From NCBI GenBank assembly GCA_006937955.1, contig SSNP01000010.1:6047504-6111503 (forward strand): a stretch of 64,000 nt of DNA, in the 5' to 3' direction. This document shows, piece after piece, positions 1-13,711 of the stretch (its first letter is position 1; every line of letters begins with the position of its first letter). Made by a program: the position numbers and the translations under genes. The notes below the pieces were generated by a model, which was not told the DNA's origin, made no database searches, and saw only the letters and a program-made list of their open reading frames with translations. The DNA is from Pachypanchax playfairii (taxonomy: Eukaryota > Chordata > Actinopteri > Cyprinodontiformes > Aplocheilidae).

Positions 1-2930
1 GAAAATGAAAATCTGATCAGATCAGGAGACAAAAAAGATCAAACAGATCAAAGATGAATTCAAAAAATCAAACAGCAACAAAAATGCTCCCACTCTGACA
101 AGGATTCTATACTCAACATGATAAAAAATAATTTTATATCAAAATTAATTTCTCTTAGGACACTTTTTTTCTTTGGACTCAACAGTTAAGCTGTTTCAGG
201 TTTTGTTAAGATGTGATTTTACCAGCAGGTTCAAATTTTGGTCTGATTAGTTTGATGTATGTTTGGATAAAAACACAACTCGATCCTCGCTGAGGCAGAA
301 ATGCACGTAAAAAACTTTCTGATCACAGTTTTCTCACACATCTGTCCAGCTGTCACACAACGCTGCTACAGCTGATTGGAGAGTCCACATCAGTGGCAAC
401 TTCCACTCCAACATCTTGATGGCTGCAGGTTAAGTGTCATTGTTCCACAGAGTGGATTTATGGAGAGCTGATTTTTGTTCTGCTCAAATTCAAAGACGTG
501 CTTGAATAAAAGAAAGGTCCGGAGAACTACAGACTTTAATTTGTCATTCAGCTGCAGGTTATCAGTGGAAAAAAAGGGTGGAAATCTGGTGGCTAAAACC
601 AGCAAGCAAGAGTTAGTCTACCCAGCAATCCTTGTTAATCTCTATAGGGAGAGCAATTATAAAAGAGCCACTGAAGAAAGTTGAAAACCACAAAACCAAA
701 GAAAAAAAATAGCAGTGAAGCATTCCAGATTTAGACGAGACGTCTGTCTTTTAGCTCTTGGGCATCTTTCTGAGACAAATTACTTTCTGTAGTCAATAGC
801 CTGTAATTAAAATATACCCACTTGATGGAGAGGTAACACAGTCTCTCTATTTAGTTATGGGTTGGAAAGATTAATTCTGGGGTGCATAACCCTTGTGATT
901 TTCCAAGAGCTGTTTATTGTTTTTAGAGGAAAAAAAAAGATGATTAAAATGTCTCAGCTCAAGGTCTGCTTTGATTTGTTTACACTTCACACATATTTGT
1001 TTTTGTGCTTTATTGTGCCTTCTTTATGCTCCAGCAACATGATGCACATTAACAATTTGTGTTTGGAAAGCATCCACAGCTCTCATGCGTCTAATAATGC
1101 TCTCTGTGTTTGAATGCAAAGGTCAGGGTTTGCTGTTTTTAAATTAAAAGTGTTAGCACAACCAGCTTGATGGCAACAGATTCAAAGTGAGGAATGAAAA
1201 GAGCCTTAAAGAGAGGGGGTCACCACTAACAGTCCTGTCCTCTGAAGATGAAGCTGATTGAGCCCCCTTGTGGCCACCGTGAGGACTGCAGCGCGTGCAG
1301 CAACATGAATTGTTGCATTAATCAGAGGCTGCATTGAAAATCACCAGCTGTTGTCATCCGTGATGAAAACATCCCCAACTTAGTATGAATTTATAATTAT
1401 GCAGAAAGCAGATTTGAATCTCTTTACTGGAACTTTTCAATTCCAATTTAAGTCTCCCAGGAGAGAGCTGGTGTGAACCATTTGCACAGATTCTCTGCGT
1501 GAAAGAGATAAGATTTTTTTTCCACTCGTTTTTTCTTTAATGCAGATCTCACTTACTTCATAGTGAAACTTTTGTGGAATCCAAAAACCACAACAAATGA
1601 ACTTTTCTGAGAAGTATTTGCACATATCAGTTACTATAAGAGCTTCATTCTCTCTGTAGCTTTACTGATAAATAAACTCACCGTGGACAAGAAAAATAAT
1701 AAAAAAAATAGTAAGTTATCTTCTTCTGTTGCCTTGTGTCCGTTTATTATAGATCCCTGCAAACAAATTCTATTTTTATCATAATGTGTAAATTAAGATG
1801 TAAAGTGGATCAGTGAGTTGTTGTGCTAAATACGGTAAAAAAGAAACACAAGTAAACAGCTGCATTACCTGTGGGCTCCTGCACACCTGCTAGTGCAAAG
1901 CAGTTGGCCTTCGCGCAGATGCAAACTGTCAATCATCTGACACACAAACATCCAAGCACACAGTCGACAAGCACGCACGAACGTGCACAAAAGTTCCAAC
2001 ACGAATTTAAAATGTGCACGCAAACCAAACAATGTGCGATGCACACACATAAGATGAAATGTGCAAATGCACGTGCAACAGCAGCACCTTCCGCAGCAGC
2101 TCGCTCAGACCGAGCTGCGTCGAGCTCCATACGTTCATAAATGCACCAAGATTTTTACACTTTTTAAAAATCTGATTTAAACATTTGTTGTCAGGAAAGA
2201 GTCGCTTCCTCAAGCTCCACGGAATTTTCTTGAAGACATTTAAAATAAAGAGTGAAAGTGAAAATACCCTGTTTAATTTCAATAGGTAAAAATCGGCTTA
2301 AATATAGAACCAAACTGTTTTTATTTGTAGCCTATTTATTCGGACAGAAGTCAATACAATTACAGTTGAAAATGAGTTAAAATGACACAAACTGATTTAT
2401 AGGAGCGAAAATTGAAGCTTCAGCTTCTTCATCTCATCCGTTCTTCTCGTCTGCAGCTCAGCTCATTCAGCTTCAGGCCGTTTAGTTCTGCTCAAGGAAA
2501 GAAATGCAAATATCTAAATAATTCGACTCAACCGGAGTTTCTGTACATTTAGTTTAGACTGGCATTTTCGGGACATGTCCGTGTTATTAACTCTCGCGGT
2601 TATTGATTGATATTTTTCTCTGTGGGTGATTTCCGGAGTTAAACTGAAGTTAGCCTATTAGAAAAAAATAAGCAACAGCTGAAAAAAATAAAGGTGGCTG
2701 TGGTTCAGTGACGGCGCATAAGAAACAAATTTACTGCAGAAAAAAACAGAATAATAATTAGGATATTTTCCACTAAAAGGTTTGTTCAAATTAGCGAAAT
2801 TAATTGGTGAAATTATGGCTTTCGGCAACATCAAAAAGACATTCCGTGGTATTAATTTCAGAATTTGCTGCTTGGATCTTATTACTCTTGAAAAGTTATC
2901 CCTGGCTGATTTTGCACTCCACGCGTGTTT
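1..2930. other. Upstream non-coding sequence
   Basis: I see no supported gene here. Open frames are short (under 100 codons), overlap on both strands and match no family I recognise. The sequence is AT-rich. Around 1860-2130 there is a stretch dense in GTGCA/TGCAC words. A CTCF-like core (CCCCCTTGTGG) lies at about 1263-1273. The region precedes the CpG-dense block taken as the satb1 promoter, so distal regulatory function is possible but unproven. Confidence 0.6.
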
Positions 2931-3705
2931 TTTATGTTGTGTGGAGATTCAGGTGTGTATTATCAGACTGGATGTGACAGTGCGTCACATCCCGCTCAGG
3001 TGTGCGGAGAGGGAAACTGGCATTCTGTCCTCCGCTCTTTAAACAACCAATTTTATTTGGAGCAAAGCGCTGCAACTATTTACCAGACTTTTTGACTGCC
3101 TCTTCTTGACATGCAAACATGTGGCGTGTAAATATGAAAATGAATGAGTGCGAGACTCTCCTGGCAGTGACTTCTCGCTCTCCCTCCGCGCGTCCCCGGA
3201 GAGCAGCGCGTCGGAGAGGAGCGTTTGTAAAATAAAAAGAGAGAGTGAGAGAGCGAGAGAGAGCGAGAGAGAGAAAAAAAGAAAAAGTGGGGCAATGAGA
3301 CAAGCTGCGCCACAGCTGGCAAATCATCGATTTGAGCATCAGAAACGGGGAGGGGCGGTTCATTTACCTGCCACCCCTCTCAAAGCAGCCCTCCTTCCTC
3401 ACATGTCGCTGCTCTCCTCTCCTCCACTTCACCCCCGCTGCCCGCAGCGCACGGTTGCTCGCGTTTCTGCGCTCCACCGCCGTGTGCGCTTCTTCAACTT
3501 CAACCTCCGCCAGTGCGGTTTCTACAAGGCCACCCCCACCTCCTCCTCCTTCTCCTCCTCATCCGTCGGACTTTTGACTTTTTAGAGCAGCTTTTCCTCC
3601 CACAGAGCAGTCACCTATTTTTGGATCTCTCGTGGTGGAGCGCTGACGGGAGGTTGTTCAACTTTTGATGGAAAACAAGAGGTCGGACGGCTGTTGACTT
3701 TAAAG
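2930..3705 (+). promoter_or_regulatory. satb1: CpG-dense block, likely satb1 promoter and non-coding first exon
   Basis: CpG dinucleotides become frequent here compared with the flanks, notably 3170-3230 and 3430-3560. A GC-box-like GGGGCGG lies at about 3353-3359, and a long GA-rich tract (about 3236-3283) resembles those in vertebrate CpG-island promoters. The block ends in a good donor (TTTAAAG, then GTACGA) after position 3705. This fits a 5' UTR exon that could splice to the acceptor at 14863-14864. A nine-codon upstream ORF (ATG 3668, TGA 3695-3697) sits just before the donor. The transcription start cannot be placed from sequence, so exon 1 boundaries are inferred except for the donor. 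Confidence 0.5.
3236..3283. repeat. GA-rich low-complexity tract
   Basis: Runs of GAGA interrupted by T and C on the + strand, pyrimidine-rich on the - strand. It sits inside the CpG-dense promoter-like block. It may act as a promoter-proximal GA element or be a plain simple repeat. Confidence 0.7.
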
Positions 3706-6700
3706 GTACGATCCCGCAGCGTGCACACTTCATCCTCAGGTATTCACTTTGTTACATGTAATAGACTATCTCTATTTAAACTGTGGGATGAATCACTTTC
3801 AGAAGTGGGTTTTATTTATATCAACTCCCTCTTGTCATAAACTCAAAAGCAATTTACAGAGAATGATTGTAAAATCTACACAGAGCTGCTTATATTTCAC
3901 AAATCAAACAAGATAATAAAACATCTCTTCGGATTTCTTGTCTGTATAAGTAAACACGTGACTCTGATGTTCGTAGTTTAACAATTTATTCAGCGCAACT
4001 GCAGGTGATGCAGGTGCGCTGCTCCTCATCAGAGATGCGGCAGGTACACTGAGATTAGAAATCTCAAATACATTAGATATTTAAATTGAAAACACGTCTT
4101 TTCTTTTGAACTTATTCAACTAAAGTTTAATTGAGCTGTTAACAGATGTCATTTATATTTTAGAAAAGCTTCACTTCCTTGTATCAGGTCACATTTTAAT
4201 AATATTTCAACCTAATTAAATTGTATTAGTGAAACTTTTTTTTTAACTTTAGAGATGAAGGAAAACAAGGTTAATGACTGTGTGCCTCCTTTTTCTGCCT
4301 GACTTGGTGTGAGGCAGCCAGATCGACCTGATGATACAGATGCTGTTTGGTCTGCCTCATGGCGTTTTGTCACAATGCTGATTAAGTAATTTCAGGTACC
4401 GTCTGTGATAGAAAAGATTGAGAACAGAGAGAAGTTGTGAGAAGACGTGTTGCCACCTTTGATGTGCGTGTGTATGGTGTTCTGTGGTTTGCAGCCTTTA
4501 ATGGTTTCACTCTCTGCTCCTTTAGAAAATAGCTGACATTTCACACGACAGCTCGGCCAGCGGCTTAATCAAGATTATTCATAAATAGTGATCAGCACAA
4601 ATATGTGCAGCTGAGTGTGAGCTGAAGGTTAGACCTGATGATGTCCGGCTTGGTTTGTGAAAATAAGCCAATCAAAACCTGTTTCACAAGCACGATCTCA
4701 CTCAGAAACCTGAAATTATCACAGGAGCTGCAGCAGGTAATTTTCCTGGACTCGCCGTCAAGTTGCGTGCACTCCGTGAGCACGTGCAGGTGAAGCGTGG
4801 CCTTTTTGCATGTAAGAAAACAGGTTACGGCACATCATCGGTGATTTTTCTGTCCTTATCTTTGCAGATCTATGGCAGCGCTATGTGCTGTGGCTTATCT
4901 GGTCAGTACCTGTAACTGTAGTGACACACAGCCCGTTTCCTGTCTCAGGGAGTCGTGTCACTTCTTGTAAAAAGTCTTCAGACAACACAAAAACCCTCAA
5001 CGGCAGAGTTGAAGCAAAACTTCTCAGTATTACTGTTCAGCTTTCAGAGTTCCCTCCAAACCACTTTTAAATCACTTTGGGCTTGTGAAAGTGGCACAAA
5101 ACGCTCACACTGCCTACATGTCCCCGGTGGTGCGCAGACACGTTTGGCCAAATCTGTAAACTTGTTTGGCTGGAATGATAAGAATCAGAACATGACGGCA
5201 GCAGCTCTGCTGAAAATGACTGCCGGGTCACAAACATCTGCCACGGCTTATTAGAGCATCATTAAATCCTTTCTGTTGTGTTCACAGCTCTTACAATAAC
5301 TCCTTTGTGATTTACAGTTAGGAGCTGATTTCGGAAAACAGTTACGTGTTTCCACCTTTTTTCGTTGCACTTGCAGGTACAACCTTGTCACACATTTCCC
5401 TCCCCGAAGAGTTTAGTTTTGTTTTCATTACAGCTAACCGAAACTACTGCACGCTGCGTTTACTGTACTGTAGTAGTGTACCAGCAGGAAATCAGCTTGT
5501 AATCTTCAACTGCAGTGCAAACTTTCTGCTGACTTTTACTTTGAAATTCCAGGGCTTTTTCTGCAGGGTTAATCTGGATTCACTGCTGAGTGTCACCATG
5601 CAGCTGAAGCATCCCTCTCTGAGGGGTAGAGTGTGTTGACTGAGAATAATCCAGCGGATGCTGATCTCTGAAGAGCACGTTGACAGATGAGAGCGAGGAG
5701 ACAGAAAACTTTGACCCCAAGAGATCAATTAACATGTCCTCTGAAAGGCAGCGGTTGGGATGTTTTTATCTTTAGTTTTTTCTGTCAGATTGTCTCCTGA
5801 GTTATATTAAAATGTCTTATCTCTTCAGATGAAAATCTAATCAGCATTTAACATGAATCACCAGGTTCAGGTAAATAACATTTGTTCAGGGAAATTTAAC
5901 ACAGAGAAAGGAAACTTCTACAAGACCGAAACAGCTTCACTATGTTATCTACACGTTTAAGTTCCTGCTGCAAAAGATGCACGATTCTCAAACTCCTTGG
6001 TGTTTATAGAGAGTTTAGGGCCGCCTCACTTTGCTGAGGCTGATCTCTCGGCTAAAACCATTAATCGTCTTTCTTTACCACCTTGATAATTATCGCTGTA
6101 GCAAAATAACAGCTCAGCAAACAGTGAAATTATACCTGTGGTAGGGAGTGGAGTAAATACCTGTTTAGCTGCCAGCAAATGTATTTATTAGACTGTCGCC
6201 AGTAAATAAGAGGCCTGTCTCGTTTTTTAATGTGTGGCTCTTCGGGGATTCCATCCGTGTACGCTCCCCACTGCTGCCTCTGTATAAAATAACTCTGTCA
6301 CGACTGCTAATAGAGGAGAAAGATAACAATGATTTTCTGCCTTTTTTCTCCCCCTCCACAGCATGTTGAAACTAGTTTGAAAGAAGAAAAGGTTGGCGAG
6401 TTAATAATGATTGCTGCATTCCTGGGCTCAAAATATAAGAAAGGCCCCCCACCCTACCTTTTCTGTCAGCTACAGACATGCCACCCGGGGTGCATGCTTA
6501 GTGTGTGATTCAGGAGTTACAGCTCATTTTATCATTATCTGCAAAGTTCTTTACAAGAAATAAGGAAAAGAGTGGCGACGGAGGGGGGTTAAGTTGTCGC
6601 AACATGTTTGACTGCATTTATTTTGGCATATGCTTTGCATACTGTTGATCCAGATTCCTTGGCTTAGTGATAAAAGCGTCACATTGTTTCAGAGTCCTCA

Positions 6701-7823
6701 GAATGGGTTGGTGTGTCCTTCACAGAGTCCGTCATGTCGGTTTTGTCACGCTTTTCCAAAATGACATTCCTCCTTTAAGGTTCTTTTCTTGGTTGTTCCT
6801 CTTGATATTTCATACGCTTCATGCAAGTGTAACAAATACAATTTAAAGATGCACACACATTCAAGTTCTCCCGATTCAAATCACATTATTACATGTCTCA
6901 TCGAATATATCTTTTTTTTAGATATAAAAAAAAATCATTGTCTTTTGTTGTGGCGCTTGTCTTTATCCGATCTGTGTAGGTTTTTCTGATTCCTTTGTTC
7001 AGAGAGGAAAAAAGAGTGATTTAGAGGAAAGCGCATCCCGCTAAGATCAGGTTGTTAATACCCACCCACGTACCCCAGTGAAACAGTTTCAACACACACT
7101 GTATTCTCTCCTTCTAACACACACTCGTCTTAACAACTGTTTTGTTCGTCAGAAGAGGGATGATTTATCCTTTGACAAGGGATTAAATATGCAAAGAAAA
7201 ATATGCAGATAAAGAAGCATATCTTTAAGAATGCGCCTCTCATTCAACACTTGTGCCAAAACCACATTTTTAAAAGCAGTTTTCCCCACGTGCTTGTGTT
7301 CCATCCTCTCTTCTTTTCAGTCCAGCCTCACTTTCTGCAAACTACAGCATCGTCCCGTCACCTGCCTCGATTAACGCTCCCCTGAGGGAGACATCTCTGG
7401 AAAAATCCAGCAGGCTGTGACGACCTTTCTCACCCCGTCTGTCTGTCTGTCCTTCCTCACAAAGCCGTCTTCTCATCCTCTCACTGACACAAACACCCCT
7501 GTCTGTCTGACTCTATTAATTGTTTATTTGTTGTGTTCCACGAGACGGAAATTAGTTTGATTATACAGTCATGTGATGGCGGGTGTCCAGTTTGTGGTGA
7601 CAGAAAAGTTTGTTTTTCCCCCTAAAAATTGCATCTGATGCCTGTTGATTGTTTGATAACTAATTGGTTCTGTAATTTGATAAAGGAGATAAACAAGGCG
7701 GTGAAGGGTCCTCTTAGTTTGAATCATTAATTAGGATTCCTGAGAGAACTGACACAAGCTTGAACCGGCCTCATGCTATTTACAGAAGATTTTGACCTGA
7801 CGACACCGGAGTCGATGGTACAG

Positions 7824-7874
7824 CCCCCCCCCCCCCCCCCCCCCCCCCNNNNNNNNNNCCCCCCCCCCCCCCCC
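7824..7874. repeat. Poly-C homopolymer with 10-base assembly gap
   Basis: There are 25 C residues (7824-7848), ten N (7849-7858), then 16 C (7859-7874). The opposite strand is poly-G and could form a G-quadruplex. True length is unknown because the assembly breaks inside the run. Confidence 0.95.
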
Positions 7875-8285
7875 TCTCCTTAGGGGCGCATGCTGTGTCA
7901 CAAACGATGCAGACGCCTGCTTGCCGCTGCTGAGCGGATGTTCGTGCATGTGTTTGTGTGGGAGTTGCATTGCGTACAGTTAACACCACACACCTTAAAG
8001 GTGGCGATTGAGAGAGGAGAGTTACTTGCAGCTCAGAGGAGATAGAAAACAAAAAAGTGGCGGCGTTGGTTTAACGCCGCAGCATTAGGCCTTCCTGTCA
8101 GCAGACCTGCAGACCACTTGCTCCGCTTCTATTTCTGTTCACTTCATGTGATTATAAAACAATTAAGTCCTCAGAGTCCGACTTTCACTTAATCACATTC
8201 CACTTGTTTATTTCTCTGTTCCGCTTCCTTCGACACCAAAGTGTGGACATACATTTAAAAATCACTTTCTTTATAGATTCATTTT

Positions 8286-8323
8286 AACCTGTTTAATCAC
8301 CATTGCAAGTGATTAAACAGGTT
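8286..8323. repeat. Perfect 15-bp inverted repeat (hairpin)
   Basis: AACCTGTTTAATCAC (8286-8300) is followed after an 8-nt spacer by its exact reverse complement (8309-8323). The pairing does not extend outward, so it is an isolated stem-loop rather than a visible transposon end. Confidence 0.9.
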
Positions 8324-11300
8324 TTCACAGTGCTGGTGGAAATATTAAAGCACCTCTACCCTGAACTCTCCAGAACTGAATGTTGGTTGTGTTTTTGTGT
8401 GATGGGAAATCAGTCAGTTTCACAGACATTTCTCAGAAGGTGATGCGACAAGACAAGATCTTCAAGAAAAAGCCTTAAACTGTGGCGCTCTGATTATTAT
8501 TACATATGCAGACTCAGCTTTCTGAAACTTCTAAACACAAATGTGATCAATTAAAAGGTGAGGCTAAAACACATTTTTATTGTATTTGCGATAAGAAAAT
8601 AAATCCTTAAAAAATGTACATTCTACATCGGTTCTGTTCTTTTGTTTGGACAGGAAATTCTTTTTATTTGTATTTCTTTAATTACTCATTTAACAGCTTG
8701 TTAGTTTTTTCACAACATCTACAATAAAACACACTTGTTTTTTGTGTTTTTTTCTACAGTATATGACATTTTCTGTCTGGCTGTGGTTTGTCTGTGCACC
8801 CACACAGACGTGTTTTGACACGTTCCTCGACAGATTATTAAATCCTCTGCAGCCTCTAATAATACTATTATGTTTATGTGTTTTCTTTCAATTGTGGGAG
8901 ACACTTCCAGCAAGAGCTCAGAGTCGAACCGGTGGCACAGCTTACGCCCATGCTGTCTGTTTGCTCAGGCTGGATGCGCAGACTAATTTGTATTAGTAAC
9001 CAAATAATCGTATTAATGCCCATTAGAAGCATCACAAGTGGCGAGCATGAAGACATCACAACACCTACGTGCAGTAAGTGATGGCGCCGCTTCGCATGAC
9101 ACACTAAATAAAGACGCTTCTTGAGGGTGAGCCAACTATGATACATTTTCTTTTTCAGTCTCTCTTTATACCTTTTGTGTGTTGATTATTAGAGTCTTCT
9201 TTAAAATGAAAGTCATTATGCTTTGCTCCCAGTGAGATAAAAACATGTGGCTTAAAATCAGCAGGTCAAATCAAATACCTCTGATAAGCCTGTTATGATA
9301 AAAACACACACAGTACCTGTGATAATACACACACTGCAGGTGGAATTATGTATTTAGATATCATTTCATGAAGCTGAGCTTCAGTTCTGCCATGTAATTT
9401 TTCATGATTTCTTTATAAATGTGGCCATCAGGCACAGAAATCCTGCCTGAACAATCGCACCTGTGTACAGACATAACGCACACTGTATCTCCCCAACACA
9501 AAGCCACACAGGCCTGTAAAAACCCACGTCGAACAGAGCTAAATCTGCATTCAGCATGATTATCACAGAACGTGGCTACTATTTTTAAACAGGCTCTCTG
9601 GGTTTCAAAACCCATTTTTCCCTCTTTTCTGTGCAATACAAAACACTATATGTTAATTGATAATCAGCAGTGTTGATTCAGTGGTGCATTCAGTGCAAAT
9701 CTGTGCCCTTCTGGATGTCAGAGGGTTTTCACAGCCACGTCGGTGCCAACCTCGCTGGCAGTGCCCGCACCTGTTGGCAGTGCCAAGGCCTGGCAGGGGT
9801 TATCGATGCTCTCTGATGGTGCCCGACAATCACGGTGGAAATGACTGCGGCTGCTTGCGTCATGCCAGATAAAAAAAAAAGAGCATTTGCCGACAATGGC
9901 TCGCCTTCTCCGACGCTCCTATTTTCCGAATCTTGCTAACAGCAGCCAAAATGAAGAAAAAAAAAACCCTCATCGACAACAGAAAAACAGGATCTGCAGT
10001 GAACGTTGTGTAAAAGACATCGAATGTTGAAAACATGCACAATGCAGTGCAGCAAAGCTGTCAAAATCAAGGTGATGCAGAGCAGTCTGATGAGGAGAGG
10101 GCTTTGGCTGTTGGAGTGAATCTGAGCATGTTTCAACAAAATCAAGCTGCTTAAAATGCTCCAGATAGAAAGAATATTTATTATTTATGATCACAATATA
10201 CAACAATGTGGAATCTTGAACATTTTCGTTTTTGTTAAATAAGATTTAATGTTGAGAGAATTTTCTGAATGTATAAATTTCCCCATCGTTTGAATTCTTT
10301 TGTTCAGACAGAGTTATTTAACCACACTGCACATTTTAACCACAGCTGTTGTTAGTTTACGGTATTGGCAGTTTACTGAAACCTGGTGAATGGCTGCGAT
10401 AAGAACTCATCACTGAGTGTGTGGCAGCCTTCGTTCATAAAGTCAAACATTAGGTGAGGGTCTAAAACCAGCAGTTTCATCAACTCTTGTATTTCCTGTT
10501 AAAGGAACCACAGACAAGACTTTCTGAAATGTAGCTGCCCCCTTCACGACTTCACACTTACAAGGTCTCAATATACGTGACAGTGTTCCATCTCAGGTCC
10601 GACAGGTGAGTTCTGCATTGTAGTTTTCTGTTAAAAGCTTCTCTGCTGCGACTCCCTAATGCAGCCTTTTTGGATATAAATGCATTTTGAGATGAACCAA
10701 CTTTTGACCTCACATGGGTGGGTGGAACAGAACAATCATCTGGTTTCACGTTAGGAAGGAATAAGAGATGTAAGTGTTCCCGTCTGGTGATACAGCTCAG
10801 TATCACTTCATCTGTGTTTTGGTGTTTATTCTGTTCCAGTTCCTGAATCATTTTAAAAGATTTTAACGTTTTAGAAAACGCCGCTTGTAAATTTGACGAT
10901 TTCCTGCACAGCTGTTCTGCAGCGTTTCTTCGTCTGCGGTTACCATCAAGCAGAGCACGTCTACAACGCTGAATTGTTTACGAAACAACAGCCGTGTTTG
11001 ACTTAATTTAAATACCATGTCCTGTGCAGGGATGAGCTTTGTGTGCTTGCAAATGATTATATTAGCAAAGTTTTGGCATGTACCTGACCTCCACGGTCGG
11101 CTCACAACCTCTGGCTCTGTCGTCGTCATAGGTGTATGCGCTTCCTGTTTTCTGTTGGTTTCCTGTTATTGTTCTTACATAGCCTGGACAGAAACACGTA
11201 CTCGTCTTCGTTTGAGGTAGATATTGGCCTGATGAGTGAGACTTACTTTACATTGTTCATTAAAATCCTGATCATTATTACCTTTCGGTGCGCCCATCCT

Positions 11301-12689
11301 CCTTAATACAACTGAAGTTTACATGTGTGTAAATTCTCATTTTCTCCTCTGATTTCTACATGGACACCCCCCACAGCTCCTCACAGGACCTACAGACGGA
11401 GAGAAGAAACAGATGAAAGAAAGTATTAGTGCTTTTATTGTCACCTGTACATCACCTTTGCTAATAAAGTCAGAATGAAACTGTTTGTATAAACCCACCT
11501 CATGATTATCTACAAACAGCATATCAGTTTTTCTATTGACTCTTTCAACAGCTTATCCCTTCTCAGGATTTTTTTTCCAGTTTGCCAGCAGCTCATGAAA
11601 TAATGACAAAATAACATCAATATCCACCTGCACTGTGAACAGTCTGTTCCTCCTCCCCAACATTCTGACAGTTCAGGGTTATTGTTGACAACATCAACAG
11701 AGATTATCCCATCTAATATTTTGGAATTATCTGCTCTGACATAATAGTAAAACACCTTCCAGTGGAAGTAAAGGTTTGTCGTGTAGATAGAGAAAAGGTA
11801 AATGGTGAGATGGAAAAAGTCAATTTTGACATTTGTTTACTGACAACAACCTCTGATAAAAGCTCTGTCTTAAGAACTTTTCTGTTTGTATTAAAAAAAC
11901 ACTATGTTTACAATATTTTTTCTAAAATTAAGGGCAATAGGTTTTTAGTACCCATTTCAAAACTTCATTATGATGCAATAATGTTGAGAAATTACAGCAG
12001 AGACTCAGTTGTCAAAGGAAGAAATCACATCAATATTAATATCAGTCTACCTTTTTTTTATCATAATCAGTAAAACAATGGAAGTGGAAAAAATATTACT
12101 TAAGATTCTACATTAGTTTTAAATAAAGCCTTCAGATCATACCTATATGAGCTTATTTTTTTAGCTCAAAATTTTTTTATACATGTAGAAGAAAATTATT
12201 TGTATTTTTAAGAAAGCAGCAGAGCAGCATGTGTGTGTCAGTGTGTTTATGCTCCACTAGTTCCTCTTGACCTTTAACTCTGCCAGTCGGGGTCAAATAC
12301 TTATTTTTAAACTTTTTAAACAAAATGTTGCAAATAAAAAATAGCTACAAAAAACCGCTTAGGGTCAGAATAAAAAATAGAAACATCTTAAATTGTTTGA
12401 GCCTGTGTGTGTGAGCATCTGTGTTTTGTAATAAATGGAGGACCGCCTCACTCTAATCAAGCTGATTAAAAATTCCTACGCGCACAGCCGGAAATCGCAC
12501 CACCGTTAAGTGTGTGTGTGAGTGCGTGCAAGTGTGTGTTTACGTGTGTGTATGAGTATGTGTGTGTGTTGTTTCACTCCCCCATCACTTTCTGCACTTT
12601 ATTTGTCCCCGCCAGGACTTTTCGGCCAAAATGCGGAGGAATATGTTTAAACAGATGGGGGTTGTCGGTCTAATTCACACACACTTTCT

Positions 12690-13711
12690 TCTGTTTCTCA
12701 CCTCCTGATAAATATATAGAATCCCCCCCTCTGTACCACGCCATTGGAAGTGAGGAGGAGAAAGGGAAAGCAGGCAGCAGCGAGGAGAGCAGAGGGGGGA
12801 GTGATGAGTCAATACAACTAATAATTTAATGGGGACAGAGAGGGAGAGACAGAAAGAAAGAGGAGCTCCGTCCGGACGACAATCCCCATCCAACAGGACG
12901 CCTCCTCCTGCCACTATCAGCTCTCTCATGCATCTCCAGCGAGCCGTATTCCACCTCGACATCGGAAAGTAAACGGCACTTTTTCACCCCCCTCTCCTTG
13001 TTTTATTTTGCGAACCTGTTTCGACTGTCCGCATATCGTCTCCACATCGCCTCCATAGCAGGAACAACAGCCGGTTGTTATTATTTTTCTCTCTCAGTCT
13101 GCCGGTGGACACATTCAGCTAAGCGAAGCTAAAAAAAATGTTCGTTATTCTTTCCGTGAACATACACAGCGAGCGTTTAGTCGGTGTTGGCGGCGGTTAT
13201 TCTCAGTGAAAACTGAGTCCGAGGCGGCAGCTCGGCGGTTTGGATGTCGTGGTACGAACTAAAGCCGAAGTCGCCTTCACTTGTGACCGTTGGACGCGGC
13301 TAACCGCTCACCTTAAGCTAAATGTCGGAGGTTTTAACGCTCTACGTTGCTGTTTTTTTCCTCCAGTTGGACGGAATTAGCTAACGCCAGAGCTGCACAC
13401 ACACACTCGGATACCGCTTACCAATGTTCGCCTATCACGGTCCGTCTCGACCTGGTCGTCCCTCGCACCAAGCCGGGTTGTTGTTCATCCGCACCGCCTG
13501 CCGCTCCGCTGCCAAGAAGAGCAGGAGGAAGCGTGTTGTTAAAAACTGATTCTTCTAACCGTTTGCTGTCATGCACTCGTAGAGCGACACCAGGAGAGGA
13601 CCCAGGAGTTGTTTGGGTTTCTTTTTCTTTTTCTACCCTGGCCAAACTTGAGGAAGACGCGTTTTCTAGGCGGTGTTTTATGCTCTCCAGTGCTGAAGTG
13701 CAACATTTCAG
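12690..13711 (+). promoter_or_regulatory. satb1: Second CpG-dense block, possible alternative satb1 promoter
   Basis: A TATA-like AAATATATAG lies near 12711. A CpG-rich stretch (about 13080-13600) follows, unlike the AT-rich flanks. Candidate donors are after 13251 (GTG, then GTACGA) and after 13711 (CAG, then GTTGGT). Mammalian SATB1 is known to use several alternative promoters and non-coding first exons, and this block sits 1.2-2 kb before the first coding exon. The long frame across 13347-13799 has no recognisable domain and is probably chance openness in GC-rich DNA. No transcript evidence is available. Confidence 0.4.

Larger units (their letters stand above)
3706..12690. other. satb1: Probable intron 1 (5' part), no gene seen
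   Basis: This 9 kb stretch has no open frame that resembles a known protein. It contains a poly-C run with an assembly gap (7824-7874), a perfect 15-bp hairpin (8286-8323), a cluster of TGGCA/TGCCA words around 9745-9797 and a TG-rich stretch near 12508-12570. It is intronic only if transcription starts at the 5' CpG block. If the promoter is the 12.7-13.7 kb block, it is upstream sequence. Confidence 0.55.

Noticed and set aside
3148..3585. 145-codon frame across the GA tract and CpG block
   Set aside because: Low-complexity Ser/Arg/Lys translation of simple sequence; overlapping frames on both strands.
7776..8052. Gly-rich frames over the poly-C/poly-G run
   Set aside because: Translation of a homopolymer and an assembly gap; not a gene.
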